Below the pieces are notes generated by a model. It had not been told where the DNA came from. It was given only the letters and a program-made list of their open reading frames with translations, and ran no database searches. The position numbers and the translations under genes are program-made. Of a stretch of DNA of 64,000 nucleotides, positions 46,011 through 55,749 are shown in pieces. Numbering within the stretch: the first letter of the stretch is position 1; every line of letters starts with the position of its first letter. Source of the DNA: Macrotrachela quadricornifera (Eukaryota; Rotifera; Eurotatoria; Philodinida; Philodinidae); contig JAJEKB010020889.1 of assembly GCA_022393335.1 (NCBI GenBank), positions 541,936 to 605,935 on the forward strand, given 5' to 3'.

Positions 46011-47067
46011 AGTGTTTGCTTTGATCTGATGTCGAACGATATGTGATGAAATGTTCTGTTGAAAACTCACCGAATTCTATATCTGAAACACAGCACAATC
46101 CACTAATTTCAACGTTTTTTTTTCTGAAAATAATCTATCTCTTCAAGAAATAAAAGATATAACTTAATTGTCTGAGCATCAATATTAAAGAAAGAGAAAA
46201 GCATACTCAGTTTTTTTAAGAGAGGATTCCTAGCTTTCACACCACCTATTCGCTTGTCGTCGCTACTGTCCTTCCAGAGACACAGAAATTTTTTTTTCTT
46301 TGCTATATGTTGTTCACAGTGACTGTCTTAACATCGAATTGACGTGATCGAAGTCGAATATCAGTTATTCTTTGATTTCACAAGAGAGAATGATAACTTG
46401 AGGTAAGAATGTATTTAGTTTCTGAATATTTTAGAAGTGTTAGATAGTGGTATTTATTCCTTGTTTCCCTACCTTTGTCATTCTCTTTCTTTCCTATATA
46501 CATATGTGTTTTATTTTTGTTGTCCTGGAATCTTTTTTGCGTCCTCTTTATTGGACTTCTCCTTGTCTCTCTTTCACATATATGGGAGTTAGGATGCTCA
46601 TTACCGTACTCTGCCTTTATTCTGGAAAAATCATCCACTACATATACAGCAATGAAACGGGAAAAATAACACACTATAAAACATCGAGAAAATTTTAGGG
46701 AAATAACGTGGATGAAGAGGTAATGTCTAAAAGAGTGGCGAAATAAATCAACCCTTCTGAACGACATGGAAAAAAAAGAAGAAAAAGAAAGAATGATAGG
46801 AAAATACAATGAACGCAGAACAGAAAAAAGAGAGAGCAAATGCCTATGTGAGCTTCAAGTCATCTATATATGATAGAATGAAGAAGAAAATTGTCTCATA
46901 TTCTATGGATATTCCTCTTTCGCCATAAATATATATATATATAAGTATCATTTTAATTTCAATAAACACAGAAAAGTAAATGTTAGAGCTAACAAGAAGA
47001 CCATAGTAATTCAATGGCTGAAAAGTGTCCCGTCACTCATCCATTTTTCGCGATGAAATAGAGAAAA
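46011..47067. other. Gene-free stretch
   Basis: Open frames here are low-complexity mirror pairs. A short (AT)n run lies at about 46929-46942. Nothing else is recognised. Confidence 0.45.
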
Positions 47068-47342
47068 ATGAAAACAACAGAAAATGAAGTTATTATTGAT
47101 TTATCACCATTGAATGACAAAACGATGAACGAGGTAGATATTCAGAGTGGTATAGATATTATGTCCATAGTGATCAATTAGATGAACAGTTGTCATCTTC
47201 AACAGTTGACAATCATCCAGAAGAGCACCTCTCGCGATGTAAATTGGCCTGTTGTTCCTCATCAACAGCGTATGCGCCAGCTTCCAAGTCTGAGTATGAA
47301 TTAACAGTCACACAAGACAAGCGATCTCGTCAGCAATCTTGA
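47068..47342 (+). CDS. Possible small two-exon gene, unknown product
   Basis: ATG 47068 opens MKTTENEVIIDLSPLNDKT. A donor GTATAG at 47150 and acceptor AATTAG at 47180-47181 bound a 32-bp intron, joining in phase 1 to an exon reading DEQLSSSTVDNHPEEHLS, then CKLACC, and ending at TGA 47340-47342: 80 residues in all. The opening resembles the (E)IIL-x-LSP segment just before the N-terminus of the next gene, so this may be a partial tandem copy of that gene's 5' end instead of an independent gene. No function is assigned. Confidence 0.3.
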
Positions 47343-47363
47343 TTGAAGTCATTTACTTGACTC

Positions 47364-47442
47364 CAAGGGGGAATAAACTGATTTCTATGCTACAAAACAG
47401 TAGAAATCACGAGTAATCAAGAAATCAGTTTGTTCCCCCTTG
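47364..47442. repeat. Short perfect-stem hairpin
   Basis: Arms 47364-47385 and 47421-47442 (CAAGGGGGAATAAACTGATT and its complement) pair over 22 bp with one mismatch around a 35-base loop. It could be a tiny MITE or a structured RNA; there is no evidence for either. Confidence 0.6.
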
Positions 47443-47980
47443 GATCAAACAATAGATAAAAATAATAAAAAATTAATATTGCATTAAATATATCATATAA
47501 GTTTCGTCGACTTCGTATAACTATGAATCAAAACAGAACTACTTTTTCTACTAAAATGCTTTTTTGATTATCATCAAGCAATAGTGCTATATAATCAAAT
47601 TTAATATGTTATATTTTACCTCTTTATTCAAGTTTATTTTGTGATGGAATATTTTTATGCAAAAAGAAAATAAAAATGTACTTTCATAGGTTAATATATG
47701 ATGCTATTAATAATGTACGAAAAAAATTGAAATATTCCACAAAGAAAAAAATGATTGAAAATAAGAGTGTGTGTTGAAGGTGTGCTTCTCATTTCTTCCA
47801 AAACTTAATAAGCTGATAATTGAATTCAATCACGCCATCACTTCTTCTATTAGCAACGCAAATTAAATAGAAAAAAGGATACCTTACAATTATCCTGCAT
47901 TTTTCAAGATGCCTATATAGTCATATTGAGAAAGAAAATATGAAGACAGAATATAAGTGTGACTTTTTTCTCCTGTTTGC
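47443..47980. other. Intergenic, nothing recognised
   Basis: AT-rich. It precedes a good acceptor (CTGTTTGCAG, 47972-47981 region) for the next gene, whose first exon I could not fix. Confidence 0.4.
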
Positions 47981-48022
47981 AGCCAATCAGCCGAAATCAT
48001 ATTGGTAAGACTATCGCCAAAA

Positions 48023-49065
48023 ATGACAAATGCTCAACGAAGTAAATGGTCTATATCAGTGCCCACTGTTTCTGAGCAACAGCCACAGCAATCATTGAAC
48101 ACAACAAATACAAATCATACTACTTCTAATAAAGTCTCTCCCGAGAATATCGAACTAACTCAAACAGAAACTCCGAAACAAACAGTGAACTGTCAACCAT
48201 TGCAATGGTGGTCATCCATTCCACCAGTGGTTCGAGGTTTATTAGTAGGTATATTAGCAGGTTGCCTCGTGTTATCCATCGTATTACCACTTTATTTAAC
48301 AGCATCGACTAGTACTACAACAATAATAACAACTAACACAACTAGTAGTAATTACGATCTGTTATTGTGTTCTAATCTTCTAGATCTATTCTATCGCTAG
48401 ATCAAAATCTTTCCACAGGGACAACTACTACAGTGACAACGCAGACAACAACCACATCGACTTCGACAACATCTCAAACAACGACGACTTCAACAACAAC
48501 TTCAACCACACCACGTCCAACATTTATATTGAATCAATTTAGTGATTTCATCATCGGTTTATACAATACAACAGCAGGATCGTCGACTGGTGGTTTCAAT
48601 GGAACATATTCAGGTGCTAGTGAAATGCCTCGATATGCCATGGATAATCAAACGACAACGAAATATCTCAATTTTGGATCTAATGGTGGTGCTGGTGTAG
48701 TCGTTGACAGTCCAGGAAATGGTACTGGTTTCTTTGTAATCCCATCAATTAGTAGTTCGACTGTAGCATGTGGAGTTCTCTTTGCTACAGGAAATGATTC
48801 TCCAGAACGTGATCCAATGACTGTCACATTAGAAGGTTCAAATCAAACAACGATATCACAATTAAATCTCGGTTCAAGTTGGACACTTATTTATAATGGT
48901 CCTACAGGTCTTAGTGCTCTCAGTTCAAATCGTTCAACCTATGGTATTCAACAAAATTTTTCCAATACACTTGCTTTTGCTAGTTATCGACTTCTGATCA
49001 CTTCACAACGTGATCGTGATACTTCTGTTCAATATTCAGAAGCTCGAATTATTGGTTATATTTAA
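48023..49065 (+). CDS. Type II membrane protein with Thr-rich stalk and beta-rich ectodomain
   Basis: Two exons: one ending at 48347 (donor GTAATT) and 48419-49065 (acceptor CCACAG), joined in phase 1. The first frame is open upstream to an acceptor near 47981, so a further 5' exon is likely; the first ATG in frame is 48023 (MTNAQRSKWS). The N-terminal 60 residues are Gln/Asn/Thr-rich and cytosolic. One membrane span (GLLVGILAGCLVLSIVLPLY) follows, then a Thr-rich, probably O-glycosylated stalk (TTTTSTSTTSQTTTTSTTTS). The ectodomain of about 180 residues has a pattern reminiscent of galactose-binding/discoidin-like beta sandwiches (DPMTVTLEGSN, SWTLIYNGPTGL, FASYRLLITSQRD). N-glycosylation sites (NTT, NGT) are frequent. 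Ligand and role are unknown. Similar architectures are common in bdelloids (from general familiarity). Confidence 0.65.
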
Positions 49066-49454
49066 TTGAAAAAATTCGAAGAGTTTTTTCTCATTTTTGA
49101 TGGTAAATTATATTTTGTAATGAAAATAAATAAGTTGTTGAAAATTTCTTTATACTCTCATACATATATCAGTAAAGATATTTCGTAAAGGCAATTATCA
49201 AGAAAAATAACAAGACAATTTTAAAAAGTAGATGACACTTTGATCTGCTTTTATCAGAATGGATTAGTAATATTTTCGAAAAAAATATCATCAAACAAAC
49301 AGAAATAGACATTTAGGTATGTATATCATGTCGAATTTTTGATAATTCATTTAATAAGAATATATATTAATGAAACTTCCCAGCTATTTCACATTCAAAT
49401 CTTAAAACATCACAAAAATGTTATGATTAAATTTCTTAAATTTGCTAATCTTAG
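49066..49454. other. Intergenic, nothing recognised
   Basis: 3' flank of the membrane-protein gene. It leads to an acceptor-like AATCTTAG at 49447-49454. Confidence 0.45.
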
Positions 49455-49647
49455 GATCATTTATATCACGAATCATTCTTCAAGAAAGTTTTTTCAGAAT
49501 ATTGTGAAACTATTCAAAGTTTCGACTGTAGATATTTATGTTTTTGTGTCACATCAGGGGCGGCGGAACGTTTTCAAATGGGGTAAGGCTCAATCAAAAC
49601 TTATTTGCTATCTTAACCAAACTTTTTTTGATCATTTTATTATACTG

Positions 49648-50220
49648 TGTTGCGCAAAAAGTTCGCGGTCACTTGCAAACATAAAAAATATTTACAAATG
49701 ACCGCGAACTTTTTGCTAAGCCTAATATATCATGTTGTAGAGCTTTTCGAGGCGCATCGAACGGTATATAGTAAATCCTGTTTTCATAGAATCTTGAAGG
49801 GTCTAGAGTCAATTTACTGATAGACAACTACACATTCACAGTCATCCATACTCACATCCACATTCACAAGATGACCGGAGATGGTACGTATATGAGGATG
49901 CAGTCCGTCAGAAAGTCTACAAAATCACATGCGAGAAAATATATTTTACAAGTGCTTTCAATTAATAACAAGAACCACAATAATCATTAACTTATCGTCC
50001 TTGGATATACGTGTGGATACGGATGGGTACGGATGTGTAGTTGTCCGTCAGTAAATTGACTCTAGGTCCTTCAAGGTTCTATGAAAACAGGATTTACTAT
50101 ATACTGTTCGATGCGCCTCGAAAAGCTCTACGACATGATATATTAGGCTCAGCAAAAAGTTCGCGATCACTTGCAAATATTTTTTATGTTTGAAAGTGAC
50201 CGCGAACTTTTTGCTCAACA
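49648..50220. mobile_element. Foldback element nested in the hAT-like element
   Basis: The left arm (49648 to about 49846) and right arm (about 50024 to 50220) are near-identical inverted copies starting GTTG(C/A)GCAAAAAGTTCGCG. Each arm starts with its own shorter palindrome (GCAAAAAGTTCGCG facing CGCGAACTTTTTGC). TA lies near both outer ends. The centre is non-coding. Confidence 0.85.
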
Positions 50221-50442
50221 TAATAGAAGTGAGAATATTTTTAATAAGCCCATTCGAACTATTTGTGTTATAGTTATCAAAAATTGTGTACTATTTTCCT
50301 ACTTTCTTTACCAAAGGAGTTCTCAATCGTTATAGAAACATAAATTTTCAAAAAATATACGGGTGGGATGTATTTTTGTTATATGTGGTTGAATTTTACT
50401 TTCAAATGCTGTACGACATGAAAAACAAAACACTTTTTTTCC

Positions 50443-50572
50443 AGTGGTGAACCCAGGGAGAAGGGAGTGCGACCACACCTCCCTTGAGCGAAAAATATTT
50501 ATTCTTTGCTAGCATACGTAATTCTTTTTGGTCCTCCACATCCCCCTCGTAAATTGTCTGGATCCGCCACTG
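50443..50572. mobile_element. hAT-type MITE, 130 bp
   Basis: The ends are CAGTGGTGAACCCAG and, inverted, CAGTGGCGGATCCAG. An exact 8-bp duplication TTTTTTTC flanks it (50435-50442 and 50573-50580). This fits the hAT superfamily (CAGTGG termini). It is nested within the larger hAT-like element. Confidence 0.8.
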
Positions 50573-50904
50573 TTTTTTTCGAGTTTGAATAGATAAGAAA
50601 TCAGTTAAAAATCACGTTTTGAATTAAGATTGCATTTTGCTTTTTGTCGATGAAACTCACTTTACAAAACGTTAGCCAAAGATAATTAACCCTTTCAATA
50701 CCGCATATCATTTACGAAATGACATACAGAACGAAAAAGAATTATTTTGCGTTCTTTCGTCTTTTGAGACGACAAATATAATATAATATGTTCAAAGAAA
50801 AACCGATTCGTATGGCTGTGAATAATGAATCTAGATTTAGAACACATATGATTGTGATAGCTGAATGCGAGAGAGAGAGATTATATTATCTTTTCTCCTA
50901 CTCG

Positions 50905-51316
50905 TGTAGAACGCAAAAACATGTCGAGATTGAAAGGGTTAATAAACCACTTTTTTGGCATGAGCGCTTGTCTATTATGGTCGAAATTAGTTCATCATCT
51001 TCTACAGGATGGTATGATATTGAGGAACTACAACAGTGAAGCTCAAATTTCGAAAGAATTGGTGCACTTTGAACAGATGAACGTGATAATGATGAGTTTA
51101 TTAATTGTGGAGATGATTCGATAGTATTTGTAGGTGATGATTTATCAGAACTACAACGAGATCGAGAATGATGTTCAGGCTCATTGCTTGAACATGTAGA
51201 GAGACCAATAAGATCAAGTAAAGCAAGTTCTTCTGTAGAATTTTGTGTAGGATCAGATGATGTTTGATCTTTTGCTTTTTTCGTAATATATTCAAGGATT
51301 GATCTAGCAGGTCATT
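50905..51316 (-). other. Coding-like fragment inside the hAT-like element
   Basis: About 137 codons stay open without any ATG: RSILEYITKKAKDQTSSDP, then TEELALLDLIGLSTCSS, then a Ser-rich stretch and DDELISTIIDKRSCQKSG. Composition is protein-like (Ser/Asp/Glu-rich linker after a helix). It might be captured host sequence or the eroded middle of a transposase. I do not recognise it. Confidence 0.3.
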
Positions 51317-52999
51317 TCATTGTTATTCATAGGTTAGACTCTAAAATATTGGTATTCATACTATGGTCAAAAAAGAGCATTTTTTCTGAAACGTATACTT
51401 GTATTAATTTCAATCACATTTTCATCAGAGAAACAAGAAAAATGTTGTCGTAACCTTCTTTCATTCCAACAAATTTATAATGTTGAGTGCGTGTAAAGAA
51501 TAGGAGAATTTAAAATTTAAATAAGTATTAAAATATTTTTTTTGAGCCTTTATTGATTTAATACTTTTCTCAAACGAATTTTGTTAAAGTTTTAACATTA
51601 CAAACATATTTCATTCAATAAAATCAAGTAGGTGATAATATCACAAAAGAAAATAAATCTGGTAAGCTCTGTCTAATTCTGTTCTGTGATCTTTTAATCA
51701 TAAAATCTTGCAATTGGTTTAGGTTACATACCATATTGTGTAAATAAGATAAAAGATATCGCCTAGAATCACAATGACATAGCTGATTAGCTTCACTGTC
51801 ATCTCAGTTCTCTTAGTTTTTTTGCATCCGAAAATAGATACAAACACACAAAAAGAACCAATCTTTGTATTTAAAGAAGATTCTTCTTGACAATAAAGTT
51901 GAATCTCAATGAGTTTACGTATGAAATTTCTTATTCGGGTAAGGCTGAGCCTTACCTAGCCTAAACCGGGTAAGGCTCGAGCCTTACCCAGCCTACAGGC
52001 TCCGCCGCCTATGTGTCACATGTACCGATAACAATGACTTACCATCACCAATCGTTATCGTCGATGATGCCAAACATCAATAGGAAATTATTGATGTAAT
52101 AATACGTGCAGAAATGAATAGTGTCGTTAATAATCAAACGTTTGAACCGATCGAAAAATTATACAAATTGAATAGAGATTCATTAGAATTTCGTATCAAT
52201 TTTGAGAAATTGACTGGGTTTCGTTTATCTTCAGGAATATTCAATCGAATATTTCCAGTTCAATTCCCATTAAATCCAAAAAAAAACAATTGACAAATGG
52301 AAAAAAAAGTATTATTTTAGTTTGCGAAATAAATGCAACATTGTCTTAATCTTTCTCCAATTAGGAATTGGAAATTTACAATTCGGCTGTTTCATTCTAA
52401 ATAGATAAAAATTTATTTCAAGATTTATATGCTGATTTTATTCTATGGAACAGCCATTCAATTTTTATGTGTAAGTGCCAGTGATATTAAATCTAGTTTC
52501 TCTCAAACATTTACTGGAAAGATTGCTCGTTTTGAATTAGCGAAACAAGCAAATGTGTTCAATGTACAAAATTTTCCATTTTATTCAGTACACATGAAAT
52601 GATAATTAATCATTTTTATATCACAGATTTTAATACTGAACATCCTGGAAATTGAGAGAATTTAGCTGAACTTCATTTCATTTTCATTCTGAAGAGGATA
52701 TTCCAGCCAAAGCTTTTCGACAATTTCCAAATCTTCGAGTTTTAGCTTTACGTCCAGAAGAAAAAATTGATAAACATTCATTGAATAGTCCTAATCAATT
52801 GGAAAAACTAATAATTAAAGATGCAATATTCTCATTGGATCTTTTAAATAGTATACCAAATATCAAAGAATTACAAATCGACATTCACAACTTCGATGAA
52901 GAAATCCAATGTCAACTAATTGAAAAATCGCTAGTTCTGGTTTATTTCTTCTAAAAAAACAAAACCTCGAACTTCTTCACTCATTTTTTTCTCTTTTAG

Positions 53000-53830
53000 A
53001 CTACGATACTGGCCATGTATGTTCCTGCACATCTGCTTATCTCTTCTACTAGTACATCAGATCAATTTCAATCTTTAACTATAGAAGCTTCTTCGTCACT
53101 TGTAGTTTCAACGATTTATTAATATGAATATGAATAAATCTGCATTACATATAACAGCATAGGGGAAGAAAAAAAAAGAAAAGAAAGAAAAAGGACAGAC
53201 AGTAAATAAGACGGCGAGTTAGTAAGAGAGAAAAGAAAAAAAGGAAGGAGAGTAGAAGGGCTCTTGACTTTATGTCTTATACCCTATATATTTTCGACCA
53301 TTAATTTTTTTTTTTAAAAGCTGTGCCATAATGTGTGCCAGATTTGCTTCGGATATTTTATCTTTGGCGTTTTTAGCTGTTAAAATTGCTTAATTAAGTA
53401 AATTTGCAGCATACATCTTTATTTTGGGGATATTGCTGAGCTGATGAATGTATTCTATAGATGTATAAAGTGGTAGTCCCAATGCAGCTCGTAAGGCTTT
53501 ATTTTGTGCCACTTGCATTCGTTCCCAAATTTTTTCGTTTGCTGTTAATAGAATATGAGATCCATAAGTGATGATTGTTCTGCCTAAAGATTTGAATAAA
53601 TTTAGCATTGTTTTACTATTAGCTCTTCGTCATCTGAAAGATATAATCTCACTACTAAGACATATGGCACTGGAATATCAACTTCAACTGATTATACAAC
53701 TTGGAACAGTACTTGTGCAGAGATAACAACCTTGTATGATCATGATGTACAACTCGATTCTTTTCAAACGGATTCAGTGATAACAGATCAAACAACTGTT
53801 ACAAAAACGATTACGACAATCTCGCATTGA
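53000..53830 (+). pseudogene. Ser/Thr-rich gene remnant split by a retrotransposon fragment
   Basis: After an acceptor (TCTTTTAG, 52992-52999) the frame reads ILAMYVPAHLLISSTSTSD up to a point at 53099. It resumes after 53632 as SERYNLTTKTYGTGISTST, then TVTKTITTISH, and stops at TGA 53828-53830. Disregarding the insert and one copy of the 9-bp duplication, the two halves are in the same frame. The product is a Ser/Thr-rich, extracellular-looking segment, similar in style to the stalk of the 48-49 kb gene. Upstream exons were not found. Confidence 0.55.
53100..53632 (-). mobile_element. 5'-truncated non-LTR retrotransposon insertion
   Basis: The 524-bp insert (53100-53623) sits between exact 9-bp duplications TCTTCGTCA (53091-53099 and 53624-53632). 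On its minus strand it encodes the C-terminal end of a LINE-type reverse transcriptase region (SLGRTIITYGSHILL, then QVAQNKALRAALGLPLY), followed by a stop, AILTAKNAKDKISEANLA, and a long pyrimidine/purine-biased 3' part. Truncation at the 5' side and a variable-length target duplication are typical of LINE insertions. Confidence 0.8.
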
Positions 53831-54372
53831 AAATTGAATTTATTACAACGATCTTTTAAAAAATTCTATGATGTTTTTATGGAAAATTTTGATTAGAAAT
53901 CAAAAGCATGATATAAATGCTATTTACTTCTAAAAAATCTATTTCTTTGATGAAATAAAATTAAATCCCGGCTTTAAAAACTGGTTTTCTTCATTCCAAT
54001 GAAATAATAACAATATTTCATAATTCTTCAAAGACATCTATCGAAAAATGTTATTTGTCATTGGTGCCTAATATTAATTCATTACATTTTTTATAGAACT
54101 TGTACTGAATAACTTTCTCTCTTTTTTTTTTCTTCTCAGCATCATCGGTTGACCTAACACAGAATGACGGTATCTATAGAAAGGAAAGAAAGAAAGGAGT
54201 AGCCATTTTTTCTTCGTTCGTTCTGCTTTAAGAAAAGAACGCAAAAAATGCTCGTCTTTTTTTTCATATCGTTGTAAGTAGAAAAAGAGAGAGAGAGAGA
54301 GAGAGAGAGGAGAAGGTTTCTTCAAGCAGTCATTCAACACGTCGACATAGTAAAGAAGCAAAGAAAAAAGGG
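53831..54372. other. Intergenic; upstream region of the PAP2 gene
   Basis: It contains a (GA)n tract at about 54286-54309, some 65 bp before the PAP2 start codon. Nothing else is recognised. Confidence 0.5.
54286..54309. repeat. (GA)n simple repeat
   Basis: About 24 bases of uninterrupted GA immediately 5' of the PAP2 coding sequence. GA tracts can act as promoter elements, but no function is shown here. Confidence 0.7.
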
Positions 54373-55401
54373 ATGAACACAGCACAAGATACTGTCCTTG
54401 ACATGCAACCATCGCATATCGATCCTGTTCAAGTTATTCCACGACGAGTTCAACAAGAACGAATGAATTTTCGAATTTATCTTCGTACGTTTTGGATGGA
54501 TTATTTGTTAATGGTCGCATTAGGAGGACTAGCTCTTGGTATTAATGTTCTTCCACCACCAACAGATCGTGTTTTTCCTCTTTATTCTCGTAATGGTGAA
54601 ATTATCAATCCAGAACTCAGTTATCCATTTAAGAAAAATATTATTCCATCATGGTTAGCAGGATTATTAGCATTTATTGTTCCATTTGTATTTATTTTAT
54701 TAATGCAAATACGTATTAAAAGTTTCAATGATGTGAATACAGCAACGATGGGTCTTATCTATTCTCTATTATCAGCAACACTATTTCAAGTTTTTATCAA
54801 ATGGTTAATTGGTGGTTTTCGACCGTATTTTTTCTCAGTATGTAAACCGAAACTCAATGCATCCAGTGCAGGAACTGGTCAAGGTTTTTATGGTTTATAC
54901 TTTGATCGTTCCATTTGTACAGGTGATAAAAGCGAAATTGATTATGCTTTAGAAACAATGCCCTCAGGACATTCTACCATTGCTTTTGCTGGTCTACTTT
55001 ATTGCTCATTATATCTGAATGGAAAATTGAAGATTTTTGCTAATTATCGTCCACAATATTGGAAATTTGTGTTATTTTTTGCTCCAATTCTCGGTGCTGT
55101 TCTCATGGCATTTTCATTAACTATTGATTATTATCATCATTGGCGTGATATTGTAGCAGGTTCAACAATTGGAATTCTTTTTGCATTTGGATCATACCGT
55201 TTTCAATATGCTAGTGTTTGGGATTATCGTTTTAATCATATTCCCTTGCCGAGAATAGAAGCTGATCTTGGTTTTGATTATCAATTAGGGAATTTAGAAA
55301 ATTCAATGAGTGCTTCGAGAAAAGGTGGATGGTATGATGGACATATTTATGGAGCACCTTTTGATGCGACAGGAACTTTAGCGATATTACAACGACATTA
55401 A
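54373..55401 (+). CDS. PAP2-type lipid phosphate phosphatase
   Basis: 342 residues in one exon with about six membrane spans. The family dephosphorylates phosphatidic acid, diacylglycerol pyrophosphate and lysophospholipids. The three catalytic motifs are visible: K143-x6-R150-P151 (KWLIGGFRP), P197-S-G-H200 (MPSGHS), and the third at 248-259 (SLTIDYYHHWRD) with nucleophile-type H255 and D259. In the third motif the normal Arg after Ser is Leu (L249). The long loop between motifs 1 and 2 carries FYGLYFDRSICTG, as in the DPP1/PLPP4-5 branch. ATG 54373 begins a 30-residue polar N-terminus before the first span. Whether L249 lowers activity is uncertain. Confidence 0.88.
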   Translation: MNTAQDTVLDMQPSHIDPVQVIPRRVQQERMNFRIYLRTFWMDYLLMVALGGLALGINVLPPPTDRVFPLYSRNGEIINPELSYPFKKNIIPSWLAGLLAFIVPFVFILLMQIRIKSFNDVNTATMGLIYSLLSATLFQVFIKWLIGGFRPYFFSVCKPKLNASSAGTGQGFYGLYFDRSICTGDKSEIDYALETMPSGHSTIAFAGLLYCSLYLNGKLKIFANYRPQYWKFVLFFAPILGAVLMAFSLTIDYYHHWRDIVAGSTIGILFAFGSYRFQYASVWDYRFNHIPLPRIEADLGFDYQLGNLENSMSASRKGGWYDGHIYGAPFDATGTLAILQRH

Positions 55402-55749
55402 TATTCATTAGAAAGAAAACTATTACTAATAATAACTAGTCAAACTTTACCAATCAATAATTTTATCTCATCTACATAATTTACTAAAGAAAACCTTTGT
55501 TCTTTGTGATTCATTTCATCAAGGTCACGTGATGCTTTTATCAGTACGAAGTGCATCGTCCACAATAAATGTCCTCTTATCATTAACGTAGGTTACTGAT
55601 ATGAAATTACAAACGACATCGATTTTCTATGTTTTCTTTTACAAATAAAACTTTGATTGAAGTTTTTATTAGTCATCAACGCAATGAGATAATAATTCTA
55701 TGTTTTTTATTCTTTTTCGCATGTTACGAATGTTAAGGAAACATATTGT
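55402..55749. other. Convergent intergenic region
   Basis: 348 bp between the PAP2 gene and the 3' end of the ART-TPR gene on the opposite strand. Nothing is recognised. Confidence 0.5.

Larger units (their letters stand above)
49555..52013. mobile_element. Non-autonomous hAT-like DNA transposon, 2.46 kb
   Basis: The ends are inverted: CAGGGGCGGCGGA on the left and, read inward from the right, CATAGGCGGCGGA. They are flanked by an exact 8-bp duplication TGTCACAT (49547-49554 and 52014-52021). An 8-bp duplication plus CA-x-x-GG termini is the hAT signature. Subterminal GGGTAAGGCT motifs occur at both ends, in opposite orientation. No hAT transposase is readable. Two smaller elements lie nested within it, together with an unexplained coding-like fragment. 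Confidence 0.85.
49455..52955 (+). pseudogene. Decayed leucine-rich-type gene interrupted by a hAT-like element
   Basis: The left part (49455-49554) reads DHLYHESFFKKVFSEYC, then SFDCRYLCFCVTC. If the 49555-52013 element and one copy of its 8-bp duplication are disregarded, the same frame continues as TDNNDLPSPIVIVDDAKH, then stops at TAG and resumes (EIIDVIIRAEMNSV, then FRINFEKLTGFRLSSGIF). Farther on, broken frames include IRNWKFTIRLFHS and a leucine-rich segment at 52690-52955 (FRQFPNLRVLALRP, then NQLEKLIIKDAIFSLD). Several stops and frameshifts make it non-functional. The leucine-rich part is like the F-box/LRR relatives of bdelloids, but I cannot name the family. It may be two neighbouring relics instead of one gene. 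Confidence 0.5.

Noticed and set aside
46378..46839. Open frames of 60-150 codons on both strands
   Set aside because: Phe/Ser-rich on one strand and Lys-rich on the other, a composition artefact without domains.
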